64,000 nucleotides of DNA, from contig JBMNQH010000009.1 in NCBI GenBank assembly GCA_050944035.1, forward strand, positions 26,478 through 90,477. The letters run 5' to 3'. A program made the translations under genes and the position numbers. The stretch is from JBMNQH01 sp050944035. Its GTDB lineage: Bacteria > Bacillota > Clostridia > Oscillospirales > Oscillospiraceae. The notes under the pieces were generated by a model. It did no database searches. It was not told where the DNA came from and saw only the letters and a program-made list of their open reading frames with translations. Of the stretch, positions 53,116-61,580 are shown one piece after another (the stretch's first letter is position 1; each line of letters starts with the position of its first letter).

Positions 53116-53946
53116 TTGCAGCTCTTTGATTTTCATATCCATAGCATCTGCTCTGACGATGCTAAAAACACCATGGCAGAGATGGCACTCGCCTCTGCAA
53201 AAGCAGGGATTGACGTTGTCTGTTTCACCGATCATTTTGATCTGGATGATTACCGTACCGGAGAACCGCTCCTGAATCCTCTTGACATCTGGCCAACCGT
53301 TCTGGAACAGTACGCCGCAGCAAAGGAAGCCTGTGCCGGAATTGTAGAAGTCCGATTGGGTATGGAATTGGGGGAAGCAAATCACAATCCAACGTATGCT
53401 GCACGTTGCGCTGCGCAGCCGGAGCTGGACTTTGTTCTCGGTTCAACGCATAACCTGCGCAATACCACAGATTTCTATTACCTGCAATATCAAAGTCTGG
53501 AGCACTGTTACGCGCTGCTTGACACCTATATCGCGGAATTAATGGAATTGTCTCAACTGGATTGCTATGATTGCATGAGCCATATCGGCTACACTCGCCG
53601 GTATATGCTTGCCGCCGGGTATGACGCCGTGATCACATTGGATCGCTACGGCGACCAGTTGGATCAGATCTTTCGTACACTGATCCAGAATGGACGCGGC
53701 ATCGAGCTCAACTGCTCTGGTTTCCGGCATCCCGGCATCTCTACTTCCATTCCAGATCTTCCGCTTTTGAAGCGTTATCGGGAACTCGGTGGAGAGATCA
53801 TCACAATTGGCACCGATGCACATCGCGTTGTGGATGCGGGACATTTCATCCGAGAAGGGTATGCACTCCTCGCAGAAGCCGGCTTTCAATATGTGTGTTC
53901 CTATCAGAACAGAATTCCTGCGTTTATAAAACTCGACCGCCTATAA
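53116..53946 (+). CDS. PHP-domain phosphatase, histidinol-phosphatase (HisJ/HisK) type
   Basis: 276 residues from a TTG start with GGGAGTGGACAACA upstream. PHP metal ligands: DFHIHSICSDDAK (HxH), FTDHFDLDDY, Glu in RLGMELGEA, His in VLGSTHNLR, CMSHIGYTR, and the late IGTDAHR. This is the trinuclear-metal pattern of HisK-type histidinol-phosphate phosphatases, but many PHP proteins act on other phosphates and no his genes are near. 24 bases ahead of rpiB. Confidence 0.85.
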   Translation: MQLFDFHIHSICSDDAKNTMAEMALASAKAGIDVVCFTDHFDLDDYRTGEPLLNPLDIWPTVLEQYAAAKEACAGIVEVRLGMELGEANHNPTYAARCAAQPELDFVLGSTHNLRNTTDFYYLQYQSLEHCYALLDTYIAELMELSQLDCYDCMSHIGYTRRYMLAAGYDAVITLDRYGDQLDQIFRTLIQNGRGIELNCSGFRHPGISTSIPDLPLLKRYRELGGEIITIGTDAHRVVDAGHFIREGYALLAEAGFQYVCSYQNRIPAFIKLDRL

Positions 53947-53970
53947 AACCAAAAACAGGAGGATTTTACA

Positions 53971-54408
53971 ATGATTGCACTGGGTTGTGACCACGGTGGA
54001 TTTGCACTGAAACAGGAAATTATGAAACACCTTGATGAGCTGGGTCTTGCATACAAGGATTATGGTACGTACAATGAAGAAAGTTGTGACTACCCCATTT
54101 ATGGTGAGGCTGTCGGTCGTGCTGTTGCCAATGGTAACTGCGAACGCGGTATTATCATTTGCGGTACGGGAATCGGAATTTCGATTTCTGCAAACAAGAT
54201 TAAGGGCGTACGGGCAGCGCTCTGCGGCGACTGTTTTTCCGCTGAGATGACACGTCGGCATAATGATGCCAATATTTTAGCACTCGGCGCCCGTGTGACG
54301 GGTCCTGGTCTGGCACTGAAAATCGTCGACACCTTCCTTGAATCTCCCTTTGATGGGGGGCGTCATGCAAGACGTGTCGATCTGATCACAGAGCTGGAAT
54401 CCAGATGA
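53971..54408 (+). CDS. rpiB: Ribose-5-phosphate isomerase B
   Basis: 145 residues. IALGCDHGGFALKQEIMKHL, the active-site Cys in GIIICGTGIGISISANKIKGVRAALC, and the His-containing ARRHNDANILALGARV-like segment (TRRHNDANILALGARV). Interconverts ribose-5-P and ribulose-5-P in the pentose phosphate pathway. Ribosome site CAGGAGGATTTTAC. Followed after 33 bases by the DUF4015-type gene. Confidence 0.95.
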   Translation: MIALGCDHGGFALKQEIMKHLDELGLAYKDYGTYNEESCDYPIYGEAVGRAVANGNCERGIIICGTGIGISISANKIKGVRAALCGDCFSAEMTRRHNDANILALGARVTGPGLALKIVDTFLESPFDGGRHARRVDLITELESR

Positions 54409-54441
54409 GGATATCCCATCGGTAATTAGGAGGGATCTACC

Positions 54442-55647
54442 ATCGCTATTCGACCAAGAGATATTTATAGAGGAAGATTCAAACGATCTGTAAAAGATAT
54501 CATCGTCATTCCAATCTGTATTCTCATCCTTCTTTGTATAATTGTGACGACTCTGTATTTCTTTATGCAGCAGTATCTTGTATTTTCTGCGGATGCACTC
54601 TCAATTGACTTTCATTATAAAAACACGATGACCAAAACCCGTGCCAGTGATACGGAAGTAACGGCTGAAATTGTAACGGCTGGAGACGGGGCGGCAACGC
54701 ATGGCACAGGAAATGTCAGCGTTTCCACTCTACAGGCCATGTATATCCCCTACTCCGACATTTCTGAGGACGGTATCTCTTCCTATCGGATTCAGCTGGA
54801 AGCCAACGGAGGCAATGCTGTGATCCTACAGATGAAACCGGAAAGTGGAAACTTGGTCTGGGAATCTTCTTCTGAACTCAGCACATCTTATGGTACAACT
54901 GGTACCACCAGCATGCATTCTATTGTCAATGCTCTGCATGATGATAACATTTATGTTGTTGCCGACATTTCCTGCTTCTTGGATTCCACTGTTGCTTCCC
55001 GCAACTCCGCTTTGGCACTGACCAACGCATCCAATGAAGTTTATTCTGACAGCTACGGTTCCTGGCTGGATCCATATAATACGGAAGTACGAACTTATCT
55101 TTCCGAACTGGTTCAGGAACTCTGCAGTCTCGGCTTTGATGAAATTATGTTGTCCAACTATTGTCTGCCAATTGAAGGCACCATGGGTGATCGCTCCAAC
55201 GGCACTTCGAATGATACGACAGATCCAGATTCCGGCGATCCGACCGGAGATGATCCAAACAGCTTGGATACCGGAGATGATGACACGTCCAATGACGACA
55301 CTACAGTCGATCCAACCACTTATTATGTGTCAGAGGAAAACCCAGAGACAATTGCTTCCGTTCTCTCTACTCTTGCGGAGGAACTCTCTGATATCACATC
55401 TACCTATCGAACTGTACTGTCCATCCGCTGTGACAACACTGCACTCCGCAACAACTTGGGGACGCAGACAGGACAAGATTTGTCCATGCTAAAGGAACAT
55501 TTCAGTCGTCTGTACTGTAATACAGATGAAGAACATTTAGAATCTGATACCGCAGTATTGGAAGATGCGCTCGGCGATGAATCCAACTCTCGCTTTGTTC
55601 CAATTATGAAACAACCTTCTGATGACGGAAATTGGGTCGTTCGTTAA
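54442..55647 (+). CDS. DUF4015-type putative glycosidase-like membrane protein, ATC start
   Basis: 401 residues if translation begins at the ATC at 54442, eight bases after AGGAGGG; the first conventional in-frame start (GTG 54544) would cut into the anchor. A basic cytoplasmic N-end (RPRDIYRGRFKRSVK) and one membrane helix (IIVIPICILILLCIIVTTLYFF) lead to an extracellular domain. Its sequence (LQAMYIPYSDIS, GGNAVILQMKPESG, SMHSIVNALHDDNIYVVADISCFLDS, WLDPYNTEVRTYLSELVQELCSLGFDEIMLSNYCLP) follows the TIM-barrel 'putative glycoside hydrolase' DUF4015 family. The usual GFDEIQFDYVRFP becomes GFDEIMLSNYCLP, losing an Asp. An Asp/Thr/Ser-rich insert lies around residues 255-295. Substrate unknown. 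Confidence 0.75.
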   Translation: MAIRPRDIYRGRFKRSVKDIIVIPICILILLCIIVTTLYFFMQQYLVFSADALSIDFHYKNTMTKTRASDTEVTAEIVTAGDGAATHGTGNVSVSTLQAMYIPYSDISEDGISSYRIQLEANGGNAVILQMKPESGNLVWESSSELSTSYGTTGTTSMHSIVNALHDDNIYVVADISCFLDSTVASRNSALALTNASNEVYSDSYGSWLDPYNTEVRTYLSELVQELCSLGFDEIMLSNYCLPIEGTMGDRSNGTSNDTTDPDSGDPTGDDPNSLDTGDDDTSNDDTTVDPTTYYVSEENPETIASVLSTLAEELSDITSTYRTVLSIRCDNTALRNNLGTQTGQDLSMLKEHFSRLYCNTDEEHLESDTAVLEDALGDESNSRFVPIMKQPSDDGNWVVR

Positions 55648-55666
55648 GTTTAATTCCGTTATCTTC

Positions 55667-55705
55667 AAAAGACCGCAAGTTCTAATTAGAACTTGCGGTC
55701 TTTTC
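55667..55705 (+). terminator. Terminator after the DUF4015-type gene
   Basis: Perfect palindrome with arms AAAAGACCGCAAGTTCTAA / TTAGAACTTGCGGTCTTTT. Confidence 0.92.
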
Positions 55706-55901
55706 TTATCGTTTCTTTCAGTATGGAAAGCATTTTGTCTCCCCTCCCCAATGTATTCTCAGTGGTCTATGGAAATCAGATAAATTTCGTGATACATTCA
55801 CCATAATATTACTTTTCGGGAAGGTACACATCAACGAAAGAATTGAAAAAAAAGAAGGCGATCGCCGTGAGGCAGTTCAGGAAAAAGGATGTGATAATTC
55901 A

Positions 55902-56112
55902 GTAATCTTAAAAGAGATTCCACCATATAGCGTTGTCGGCAGAAATTCTTCCCACTTCATAAAAACGCTTCAACGATGATTGAATAGAGTTGTTGTTTCA
56001 TTTAAAATGACGGGATTTTGAGACAGACGACCTGGTAGAAATCTTACCTTGATCATGCAATCCAAATTCAGAGGATATAACAGACGAACTGCAAAAAATA
56101 GTTCAGCAATAA
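55902..56112 (+). pseudogene. Decayed CatB-like hexapeptide O-acetyltransferase, C-terminal part
   Basis: Translation of 55902-55979 reads VILKEIPPYSVVGRNSSHFI.., the end of a left-handed beta-helix acetyltransferase (family pattern VVTKDIPPYSIVGGNPAKxI). It ends in a stop; after a frame change, 55990-56112 reads LLFHLK*RDFETDDLVEILP* then SCNPNSEDITDELQKIVQQ, matching the CatB-type tail (LLxxKWWDFxxExLxEILPLLxS). In-frame stops replace what were probably Trp and another codon. The upstream domain is missing or unrecognisable in 55706-55901. No promoter or intact frame. The remaining bases between 55706 and 56138 hold nothing else I recognise. Confidence 0.75.
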
Positions 56113-56138
56113 GCAAACTTTAGTCATCTTACAAAATA

Positions 56139-56183
56139 AAAAGCAGAAACTCCAGTATTAAGACAATGGAGTTTCTGCTTTTT
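56139..56183. terminator. Distal terminator of the rnf operon
   Basis: Arms AAAAGCAGAAACTCCA / TGGAGTTTCTGCTTTT with a 12-base loop; runs of A and T allow termination both ways. Confidence 0.85.
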
Positions 56184-56187
56184 ATAG

Positions 56188-56218
56188 AAACGAGGTGGAA
56201 AGTTCCACCCCGTTTTTT
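56188..56218. terminator. Proximal hairpin downstream of rnfB
   Basis: Arms AACGAGGTGGAA / TTCCACCCCGTT (one mismatch). The T-run is on the plus strand, so it may act more on plus-strand than on rnf transcripts. Confidence 0.55.
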
Positions 56219-56261
56219 CGTACATTTGTACAATTGGAATTGTGTACAAGCAAACCAGTGA

Positions 56262-57083
56262 TTAACCAGCAGCCTGCTCTACAACTACCTTACCGTTATT
56301 GACAATAATCTTGCGGGGGCACTTTTCAGCACAAGCGCCGCAATTGGTGCACTTTGCATAGTCAATCGTTGCAATGTTGTCAACAACATGGATTGCATCA
56401 GATTCGCAAGAGCGTTCACAGAGCTTGCAGCCAATGCAGCCGACCGCACATGCCTTACGGGTAGCAGCACCCTTGTCCTTAGAGGAGCAGGGAACGGTAA
56501 CCTGTGCAGCATAGGGAACTTCTGCAATGATGTGCTTCGGACAAACACTTGCGCAGCTCATGCAGCCAACACATTCCTCATGGTCAACAACGGCAGAACC
56601 GTTGATAACATGGATTGCATCGAATGCGCAAACCTTCACACAGGAGCCGAGACCCAGGCAAGCAAAGGCACATGCATTGTCACCCTTACCATTGAGCAAG
56701 TTTGCAGCAGCACAATCGGTAACGCCGGAGTACTGATATTTCTTTACAGCGTTGCTGTTGCCGCCGGAGCACATAACCTGTGCAACCATACGTTCGGAAC
56801 TACCAGCTTCTACGCCCATAATAGACGCAATCTGAGCGGCAACATCAGCGCCGCCAGCAGCGCACTTGTTAACAGGTGCTGTACCTGCAACAACAGCTGC
56901 TGCGTAGCCGCCGCAACCGGGGAAACCGCAGCCACCGCAGTTCGCACCGGGAAGAACGCCAGAAATTGCTTCTTCACGGGGATCGACTTCTACTGCGAAC
57001 ACCTTGGATGCAACTGCCAGAGCCAGACCAAATGCAGCACCCATAACACCGAGTACTACAAGAGCATAAATCACATTAGTCAT
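56262..57083 (-). CDS. rnfB: Rnf complex subunit B (ferredoxin-type)
   Basis: 273 residues. One N-terminal membrane helix (VIYALVVLGVMGAAFGLALAVASKVF), then the Rnf/Fes-type four-cysteine cluster GANCGGCGFPGCGGYA with a later Cys, and several CxxCxxCxxxC clusters: CLGLGSCVKVC, CVGCMSCASVCP, CIGCKLCERSC and CTNCGACAEKCP. Entry point for electrons from reduced ferredoxin. Last gene of rnfCDGEAB, 15 bases after rnfA, the order typical of Clostridia. Confidence 0.96.
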   Translation of the reverse strand: MTNVIYALVVLGVMGAAFGLALAVASKVFAVEVDPREEAISGVLPGANCGGCGFPGCGGYAAAVVAGTAPVNKCAAGGADVAAQIASIMGVEAGSSERMVAQVMCSGGNSNAVKKYQYSGVTDCAAANLLNGKGDNACAFACLGLGSCVKVCAFDAIHVINGSAVVDHEECVGCMSCASVCPKHIIAEVPYAAQVTVPCSSKDKGAATRKACAVGCIGCKLCERSCESDAIHVVDNIATIDYAKCTNCGACAEKCPRKIIVNNGKVVVEQAAG

Positions 57084-57098
57084 TGAGCATTCCCTCCA

Positions 57099-57683
57099 TT
57101 AAAAAATACTGAGACCGGAGAAGCCCATGAATGCCAGAGCAATCAGACCTGCGGAAACCAGAGCAATGGGGAATCCCTCAAATGCCTTGGGATAATCCGC
57201 AAATTCGGTACGCTCACGAACACTTGCAAACAGAACGATTGCGAGCAGGAAACCCAGACCGCCGGTAATGCCGTTTACAACACTTTCGAGCAGGTTGTAA
57301 GCTGCTGTGGTATTGTTAACCGCAACACCGAGAACCGCACAGTTGGTGGTGATCAGAGGCAGGTAGATACCCAGAGCCTGATACAGGCTGGGGATCGACT
57401 TCTTCAGGAACATTTCGATAAACTGAACGAGAGAAGCAATAACCAGGATGTAAGCGATGGTCTGCATATACTCAAGTCCGAGCGGAACCAGCAGAAAGTG
57501 GTTGACGAGCCATGCAAATGCAGAGGCAACGCCCATAACGAAGGTAACAGCGATACCCATACCAACTGCGGTATCCATCTTCTTGGAAACGCCCATAAAG
57601 GGGCAGATGCCAAGGAACTGAACAAAAATAAAGTTTTCAGCCAGGATGGCAGCCAGAGAAATGGTTATTAACGAAGTAATCAT
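57099..57683 (-). CDS. rnfA: Rnf complex subunit A
   Basis: 194 residues, six membrane helices. ENFIFVQFLGICPFMGVSKKMDTAVGMGIAVTFVMG is the RnfA/NqrE signature, and the inverted-topology partner of RnfE is seen in LPLITTNCAVLGVAVNN. The Cys residues in GICPF and TTNCAVL are the ligands of the intramembrane iron-sulfur centre shared with RnfE. Starts four bases inside the rnfE stop region. Confidence 0.96.
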   Translation of the reverse strand: MITSLITISLAAILAENFIFVQFLGICPFMGVSKKMDTAVGMGIAVTFVMGVASAFAWLVNHFLLVPLGLEYMQTIAYILVIASLVQFIEMFLKKSIPSLYQALGIYLPLITTNCAVLGVAVNNTTAAYNLLESVVNGITGGLGFLLAIVLFASVRERTEFADYPKAFEGFPIALVSAGLIALAFMGFSGLSIF

Positions 57684-58315
57684 TTTGCTACCTCCTTCTT
57701 ATTCTTTTTCGGTCTCAGTGCATGCTGCATCACTGCAATCAAGATGCCCAAGGCAATAAAGCCACCAACAGGCATGATGAGGATCAAAGCGCCGTAGCTG
57801 GGATCAAAGATCTGGATGCCGGCACCGCCATTGAGGAGACCGCCGCCAAAAGTGCCAGAACCGATGAACTCACGAACAACGCAGAGAACAATCAGAACCC
57901 AAGTATAACCGATGCCCTGGAAAATACCATCGATAAAGGAAGTTCCAATACCATTCTTATATGCAAAACCTTCTGCACGGCCAAGAATGATACAGTTAAC
58001 AACGATCAGCGGGATAAAGACGCCCAACGATTTGGACAATGCTGGGATAAACGCCTGCAAGAGCAGGTCAACCATCGTAACGAAACCTGCAATGACAACG
58101 ATGAAGCATGCAATACGGATTTCGTCCGGAATCAACTTTCTCAGCAGAGAAATAACAACGTTCGAACAGGTCAAGATAATCAGAACGGAGATACCCATAC
58201 CAATACCATTGAACAGAGACGTGGTAATTGCCATGGTAGAGCACATACCGAGCAGCTGAACTGTTACGGGGTTCTGAGTAACGAGGCCCTCTTTGAACTG
58301 CTTACCAATATTCAT
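57680..58315 (-). CDS. rnfE: Rnf complex subunit E
   Basis: 211 residues, six helices. NPVTVQLLGMCSTMAITTSLFNGIGMGI and FIPLIVVNCIILGRAEGFAYKNG carry the paired cysteines that hold the intramembrane 2Fe-2S cluster with RnfA. It ends in a basic tail (RPKKNKKEVAK). AGGAGGTCTGACAA precedes the ATG; overlaps rnfA by four bases. Confidence 0.96.
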   Translation of the reverse strand: MNIGKQFKEGLVTQNPVTVQLLGMCSTMAITTSLFNGIGMGISVLIILTCSNVVISLLRKLIPDEIRIACFIVVIAGFVTMVDLLLQAFIPALSKSLGVFIPLIVVNCIILGRAEGFAYKNGIGTSFIDGIFQGIGYTWVLIVLCVVREFIGSGTFGGGLLNGGAGIQIFDPSYGALILIMPVGGFIALGILIAVMQHALRPKKNKKEVAK

Positions 58316-58328
58316 TTGTCAGACCTCC

Positions 58329-58865
58329 TTAACCAATGTCAGCAACTGCTGCAATTGCCAGGTTACAAGCATTGCAGACAGCACGGGATGTAATGGTGGA
58401 TGCGGTGATGGCTTCAACCTCACCACCATCTTTGGTAACTGCAACAGGAGCAGACAGACCAACGAACTGAGATCTCCAGCCTTCTTCACTGGCCTTTGCA
58501 CCCAGACCGGAGGTTTCAGCAGAGGCAATGATGGAAACACCGCTCAGAACCTGATCGTTGTCCACACCAATCATGAGCTCGATTTTGCCCTGGGAACCCT
58601 TAACAATAACGTCCGCAACATAACCGGCATCGCCTGCTTTGTAGAGCGAAACGACTTCGTCATGACCTGCTGGAACATCTACTTCCTCATAGGAATCTGC
58701 CATCAGAACTTCTCTCATTGCGTCCTGTGCAGTCTGTTCTGCCAGTGCAGCAATTTTGTCCGCAGTAATATGGTTTACGAGACCGAGGAGGAATGCAGTG
58801 ATTGCAGAAATCAAGCACAGGGTAATAATCAGCTTGGGCATGCTGCTTTTCTTTGTTTCAGTCAT
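58329..58865 (-). CDS. rnfG: Rnf complex subunit G (covalent FMN)
   Basis: 178 residues. Single N-terminal membrane helix (LIITLCLISAITAFLLGLVNHIT), periplasm-side FMN-binding domain with GVSIIASAETSGLGAKASEEGWRSQFVG. The flavinylation site is in ITASTITSRAV (Thr bound to FMN by phosphoester in the family pattern [ST]GAT). An ApbE-type flavin transferase is needed but not encoded here. Stop of rnfD and ATG of rnfG share one base. Confidence 0.95.
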   Translation of the reverse strand: MTETKKSSMPKLIITLCLISAITAFLLGLVNHITADKIAALAEQTAQDAMREVLMADSYEEVDVPAGHDEVVSLYKAGDAGYVADVIVKGSQGKIELMIGVDNDQVLSGVSIIASAETSGLGAKASEEGWRSQFVGLSAPVAVTKDGGEVEAITASTITSRAVCNACNLAIAAVADIG

Positions 58866-59899
58866 TATGCAACACCCTCCTTTGCCTTTTTCTTTTCTGC
58901 TTTTGCTTTTGCCTTTGCAGCCTTAAGATCTTCTTTGGAGACACCAAACTGACGAGGCATAGTTTTGCTGTCGATGAACCATGCACAAACGTTCATAACG
59001 AGAATTGCATAGGAAACACCTTCAACATAGGCACCGAAGTAACGGATTGCAACAGTCAGCGCACCGCAACCGATACCATAGATGATTTGACCCTTGCTGG
59101 TAATGGGGCTGGTAGCATAGTCGGTGGCCATGAAGATCGCACCGAGGAATACGCCGCCGGAAAGCACACTGTACAGCATCCAGTCCAGACGAGCATTGCC
59201 GCCCTTGGGGAAAACGAAGGTCAAAACAGCAACTGTGAGAATGAAGCTGAGGGGGATACGAACGGAGATAACCTTGCGATACACCAGCCATGCGCCGCCG
59301 ATGAGCAGTGCAAGAGCGGAAACTTCACCAAGACAACCACCGATATTACCGATGAAGGTCTGCATAATGCTTGCATCAGGCAGAACACCGGTGTTCAGAT
59401 AGGACATAGGCGTTGCAGCAGTTGCAACGTCAGTGGTAAAGCTGAAAATGCCGGTAGCCTTCGGTGCCATCCAGGTTGCCATGTAAACGGGCCAGGAAGT
59501 CAGCATAAAGGCACGAGCTGCCAGCGCGGGGTTGAGGAAGTTCTTGCCGATACCGCCATACAGCTGCTTTACAAGAACAATCGCAAACAGTGCGCCGGGA
59601 ATGGGAAGCCAATAGGGTGCATTTGCAGGCATGCAGAATGCAATCAGCATACCGGTAACAATAGCAGAAAGATCACCGATGGAGCTGGACTTCTTCATGA
59701 TCTTTCTATATGCCCACTCAAAAAATACGCAAGCTACAACAGAGACAACCGTCAGCAGCAGTGCGCGCATACCAAATTCGATGACAGCGACAACCAGTGC
59801 AGGCAGCATGGCGATGATAACATCCAGCATGATGCTTCTGGTATCGGTTTTCGAACGAATGTGTGGGGAGGAAGAAACAGTAAGCAATTTCTTATCCAT
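58865..59899 (-). CDS. rnfD: Rnf complex subunit D
   Basis: 344 residues, about nine helices. SSPHIRSKTDTRSIMLDVIIAMLPAL, GGIGKNFLNPALAARAFMLTSWP, and a DVATAATPMSYLNTGV segment corresponding to the covalent-FMN Thr site. GGNIG-type Gly-rich loops (IGNIGGCLGEVSALALLIG) and MATDYATSPITSKGQIIYG are conserved in RnfD/NqrB. Likely part of the ion-conducting path. Ala/Lys-rich tail. Overlaps rnfC by one base. Confidence 0.95.
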   Translation of the reverse strand: MDKKLLTVSSSPHIRSKTDTRSIMLDVIIAMLPALVVAVIEFGMRALLLTVVSVVACVFFEWAYRKIMKKSSSIGDLSAIVTGMLIAFCMPANAPYWLPIPGALFAIVLVKQLYGGIGKNFLNPALAARAFMLTSWPVYMATWMAPKATGIFSFTTDVATAATPMSYLNTGVLPDASIMQTFIGNIGGCLGEVSALALLIGGAWLVYRKVISVRIPLSFILTVAVLTFVFPKGGNARLDWMLYSVLSGGVFLGAIFMATDYATSPITSKGQIIYGIGCGALTVAIRYFGAYVEGVSYAILVMNVCAWFIDSKTMPRQFGVSKEDLKAAKAKAKAEKKKAKEGVA

Positions 59900-61281
59900 T
59901 ATTTTTCCTCCTTTGCTACTGCGACCTTAGCAGCTTCTTCTGCCTTGGCCTTTTCTGCTTCGGCGCGTGCCTTATCCGCAGCCATCTTAGCGCGAATGGT
60001 GCCCTTGCCCATACGGAAAGCATGGGTCAGATGCAGTCTGCCGGGGCAGTTGTAAGTACAAGCACCGCATTCAATGCAGTCCATCAGATGATACTGGTTC
60101 ATGCCATCGATATCGCCTCTGGTTGCATACAAATACATGTATACCGGAGAGAGCTTCATCGGACATACTGTTGCGCACTTACCGCAACGGATACAAACGG
60201 GATCTTCCACTGTCTGATCTTCATCTTCACAGAAAGCCAACAGTGCATTGGTACCCTTGGTTGTTGTGACATCGAGGTCAAACATGGCGTTGCCCATCAT
60301 TGGGCCGCCCATGATAACTTTCTTGGGATCAGCCTTGAAGCCACCGGCCTGCTCGAACACATAGCCGATCGGCGTTCCGACGGGAACAATCAAATTCTTG
60401 GGATCAGCAATTGCGGAACCGGAAACGGTTACGACACGCTCGATGGCAGGACGGCCTTCGTGCGCAGCGCGATAAACGCTGTATGCTGTGAAAATGTTGA
60501 ATACAGCGCATCCGACCGATGCAGGCAGGCCTCCGGGAGGTACCTGTTTGCCAGTGATGGTCTGAATCAACTGCTTTTCAGCACCCTGAGGGTACTTGCA
60601 GGGAAGAGTCACAATTTCGATGCCTGCAGGAGCTTTCTCCTTCATCAGTGCAATCGCATCTGCTTTGTTCTCTTCGATGCCGACGAAAGACTTGTCAACA
60701 CCACAGGCCTTCATGATAAGCTGAATACCACCCAGGACTTCCTCAGTATGCTCAAGCATTGTGCGGTGGTCACTGGTAATATACGGCTCACATTCAGCAC
60801 CGTTGATAATGACGGTGTCGACTTTGCCCTTACCGCTGCTGATTTTAAATGCAGTCGGGAAGGTTGCGCCGCCCATACCGACGATACCAGCCTCGCGGAT
60901 AATTTTCACGAGTGCTTCGGGATCGTTCAGTTCGGCTTCGCTGTGGGGGACCATACTCTCATCCGGAGTATCCAGACCATCGTTTTCGATTACGACGGAC
61001 ATGACCATATTGCCGTTGGAATGGAGTCTGGGCTCCACGGCGATGACCTTACCGGACACGGATGCATGTATGGGTGCTGATACGGGGGCTCCGCTGTCAC
61101 CGATTTTTTGACCCAGCTTGACCATGTCGCCGACCTGAACGGTGGGCTGACAGGGCGCGCCAATATGCAGGGACATGGGAATGACTACCTGCGGAGGCGG
61201 GGTCATCGGTGCTACAGCGCTTTTGTTGGCGGGTGCTTTTTTGTCATTGGGATGGACACCGCCAAAAAACTTAAAAGACAT
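59899..61281 (-). CDS. rnfC: Rnf complex subunit C (NADH-binding)
   Basis: 460 residues from the ATG at 61281 (GAGAGGTGATGCAC upstream). N-terminal RnfC barrel (GGVHPNDKKAP), NADH/FMN-binding domain GIVGMGGATFPTAFKI and NGAECEPYITSDHR, SLBB domain, then two 4Fe-4S clusters CIRCGKCATVCP and CIECGACTYNCP, and an Ala/Lys/Glu-rich coil at the C-end. Oxidises or reduces NAD(H) on the cytoplasmic side. First gene of the operon; whole complex couples ferredoxin:NAD+ oxidoreduction to Na+ or H+ export. Confidence 0.96.
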   Translation of the reverse strand: MSFKFFGGVHPNDKKAPANKSAVAPMTPPPQVVIPMSLHIGAPCQPTVQVGDMVKLGQKIGDSGAPVSAPIHASVSGKVIAVEPRLHSNGNMVMSVVIENDGLDTPDESMVPHSEAELNDPEALVKIIREAGIVGMGGATFPTAFKISSGKGKVDTVIINGAECEPYITSDHRTMLEHTEEVLGGIQLIMKACGVDKSFVGIEENKADAIALMKEKAPAGIEIVTLPCKYPQGAEKQLIQTITGKQVPPGGLPASVGCAVFNIFTAYSVYRAAHEGRPAIERVVTVSGSAIADPKNLIVPVGTPIGYVFEQAGGFKADPKKVIMGGPMMGNAMFDLDVTTTKGTNALLAFCEDEDQTVEDPVCIRCGKCATVCPMKLSPVYMYLYATRGDIDGMNQYHLMDCIECGACTYNCPGRLHLTHAFRMGKGTIRAKMAADKARAEAEKAKAEEAAKVAVAKEEK

Positions 61282-61313
61282 GTGCATCACCTCTCTGTTT
61301 TTCTGACTATAGT

Positions 61314-61342
61314 ATATTATCACAATATATTTGCCATGTCCA
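61314..61342 (-). promoter_or_regulatory. Candidate promoter of the rnf operon
   Basis: On the minus strand TGGACA, 17-base spacer, TAATAT, about 35-60 bases before the rnfC ATG. Confidence 0.6.
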
Positions 61343-61580
61343 GATTTTAAATCAATAAATACGACGGATTTTGTCAGTATTTATTGGGTTTCTTTCTAAA
61401 TTCCACCGTATTGATTCTCTAGAGATTCCGTTCATTGGTCACGGACTTCCAAACACCGCTCTGTACTGATTCCACTGCAGAACAACCTGTAAGATCTTCT
61501 GTCGCTCACCAGTGGTGTGTTTTCCGCCCAACCGCTTTTGACCGAACCGCTGGGGCTGGACAACCGTCAGTTCTCCGGCT
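61343..61580. other. Intergenic stretch with coding-like remnant
   Basis: No assigned gene. From about 61440 to 61580 the composition becomes GC-rich and all stops disappear from at least two frames, including a minus-strand run in the orientation of udk. No family recognised; could be the remains of a lost gene. Confidence 0.4.

Noticed and set aside
58853..60055. Plus-strand open frame of 400 codons opposite rnfD
   Set aside because: Antisense shadow of a clear Rnf subunit, with low-complexity Asn/His/Cys composition.
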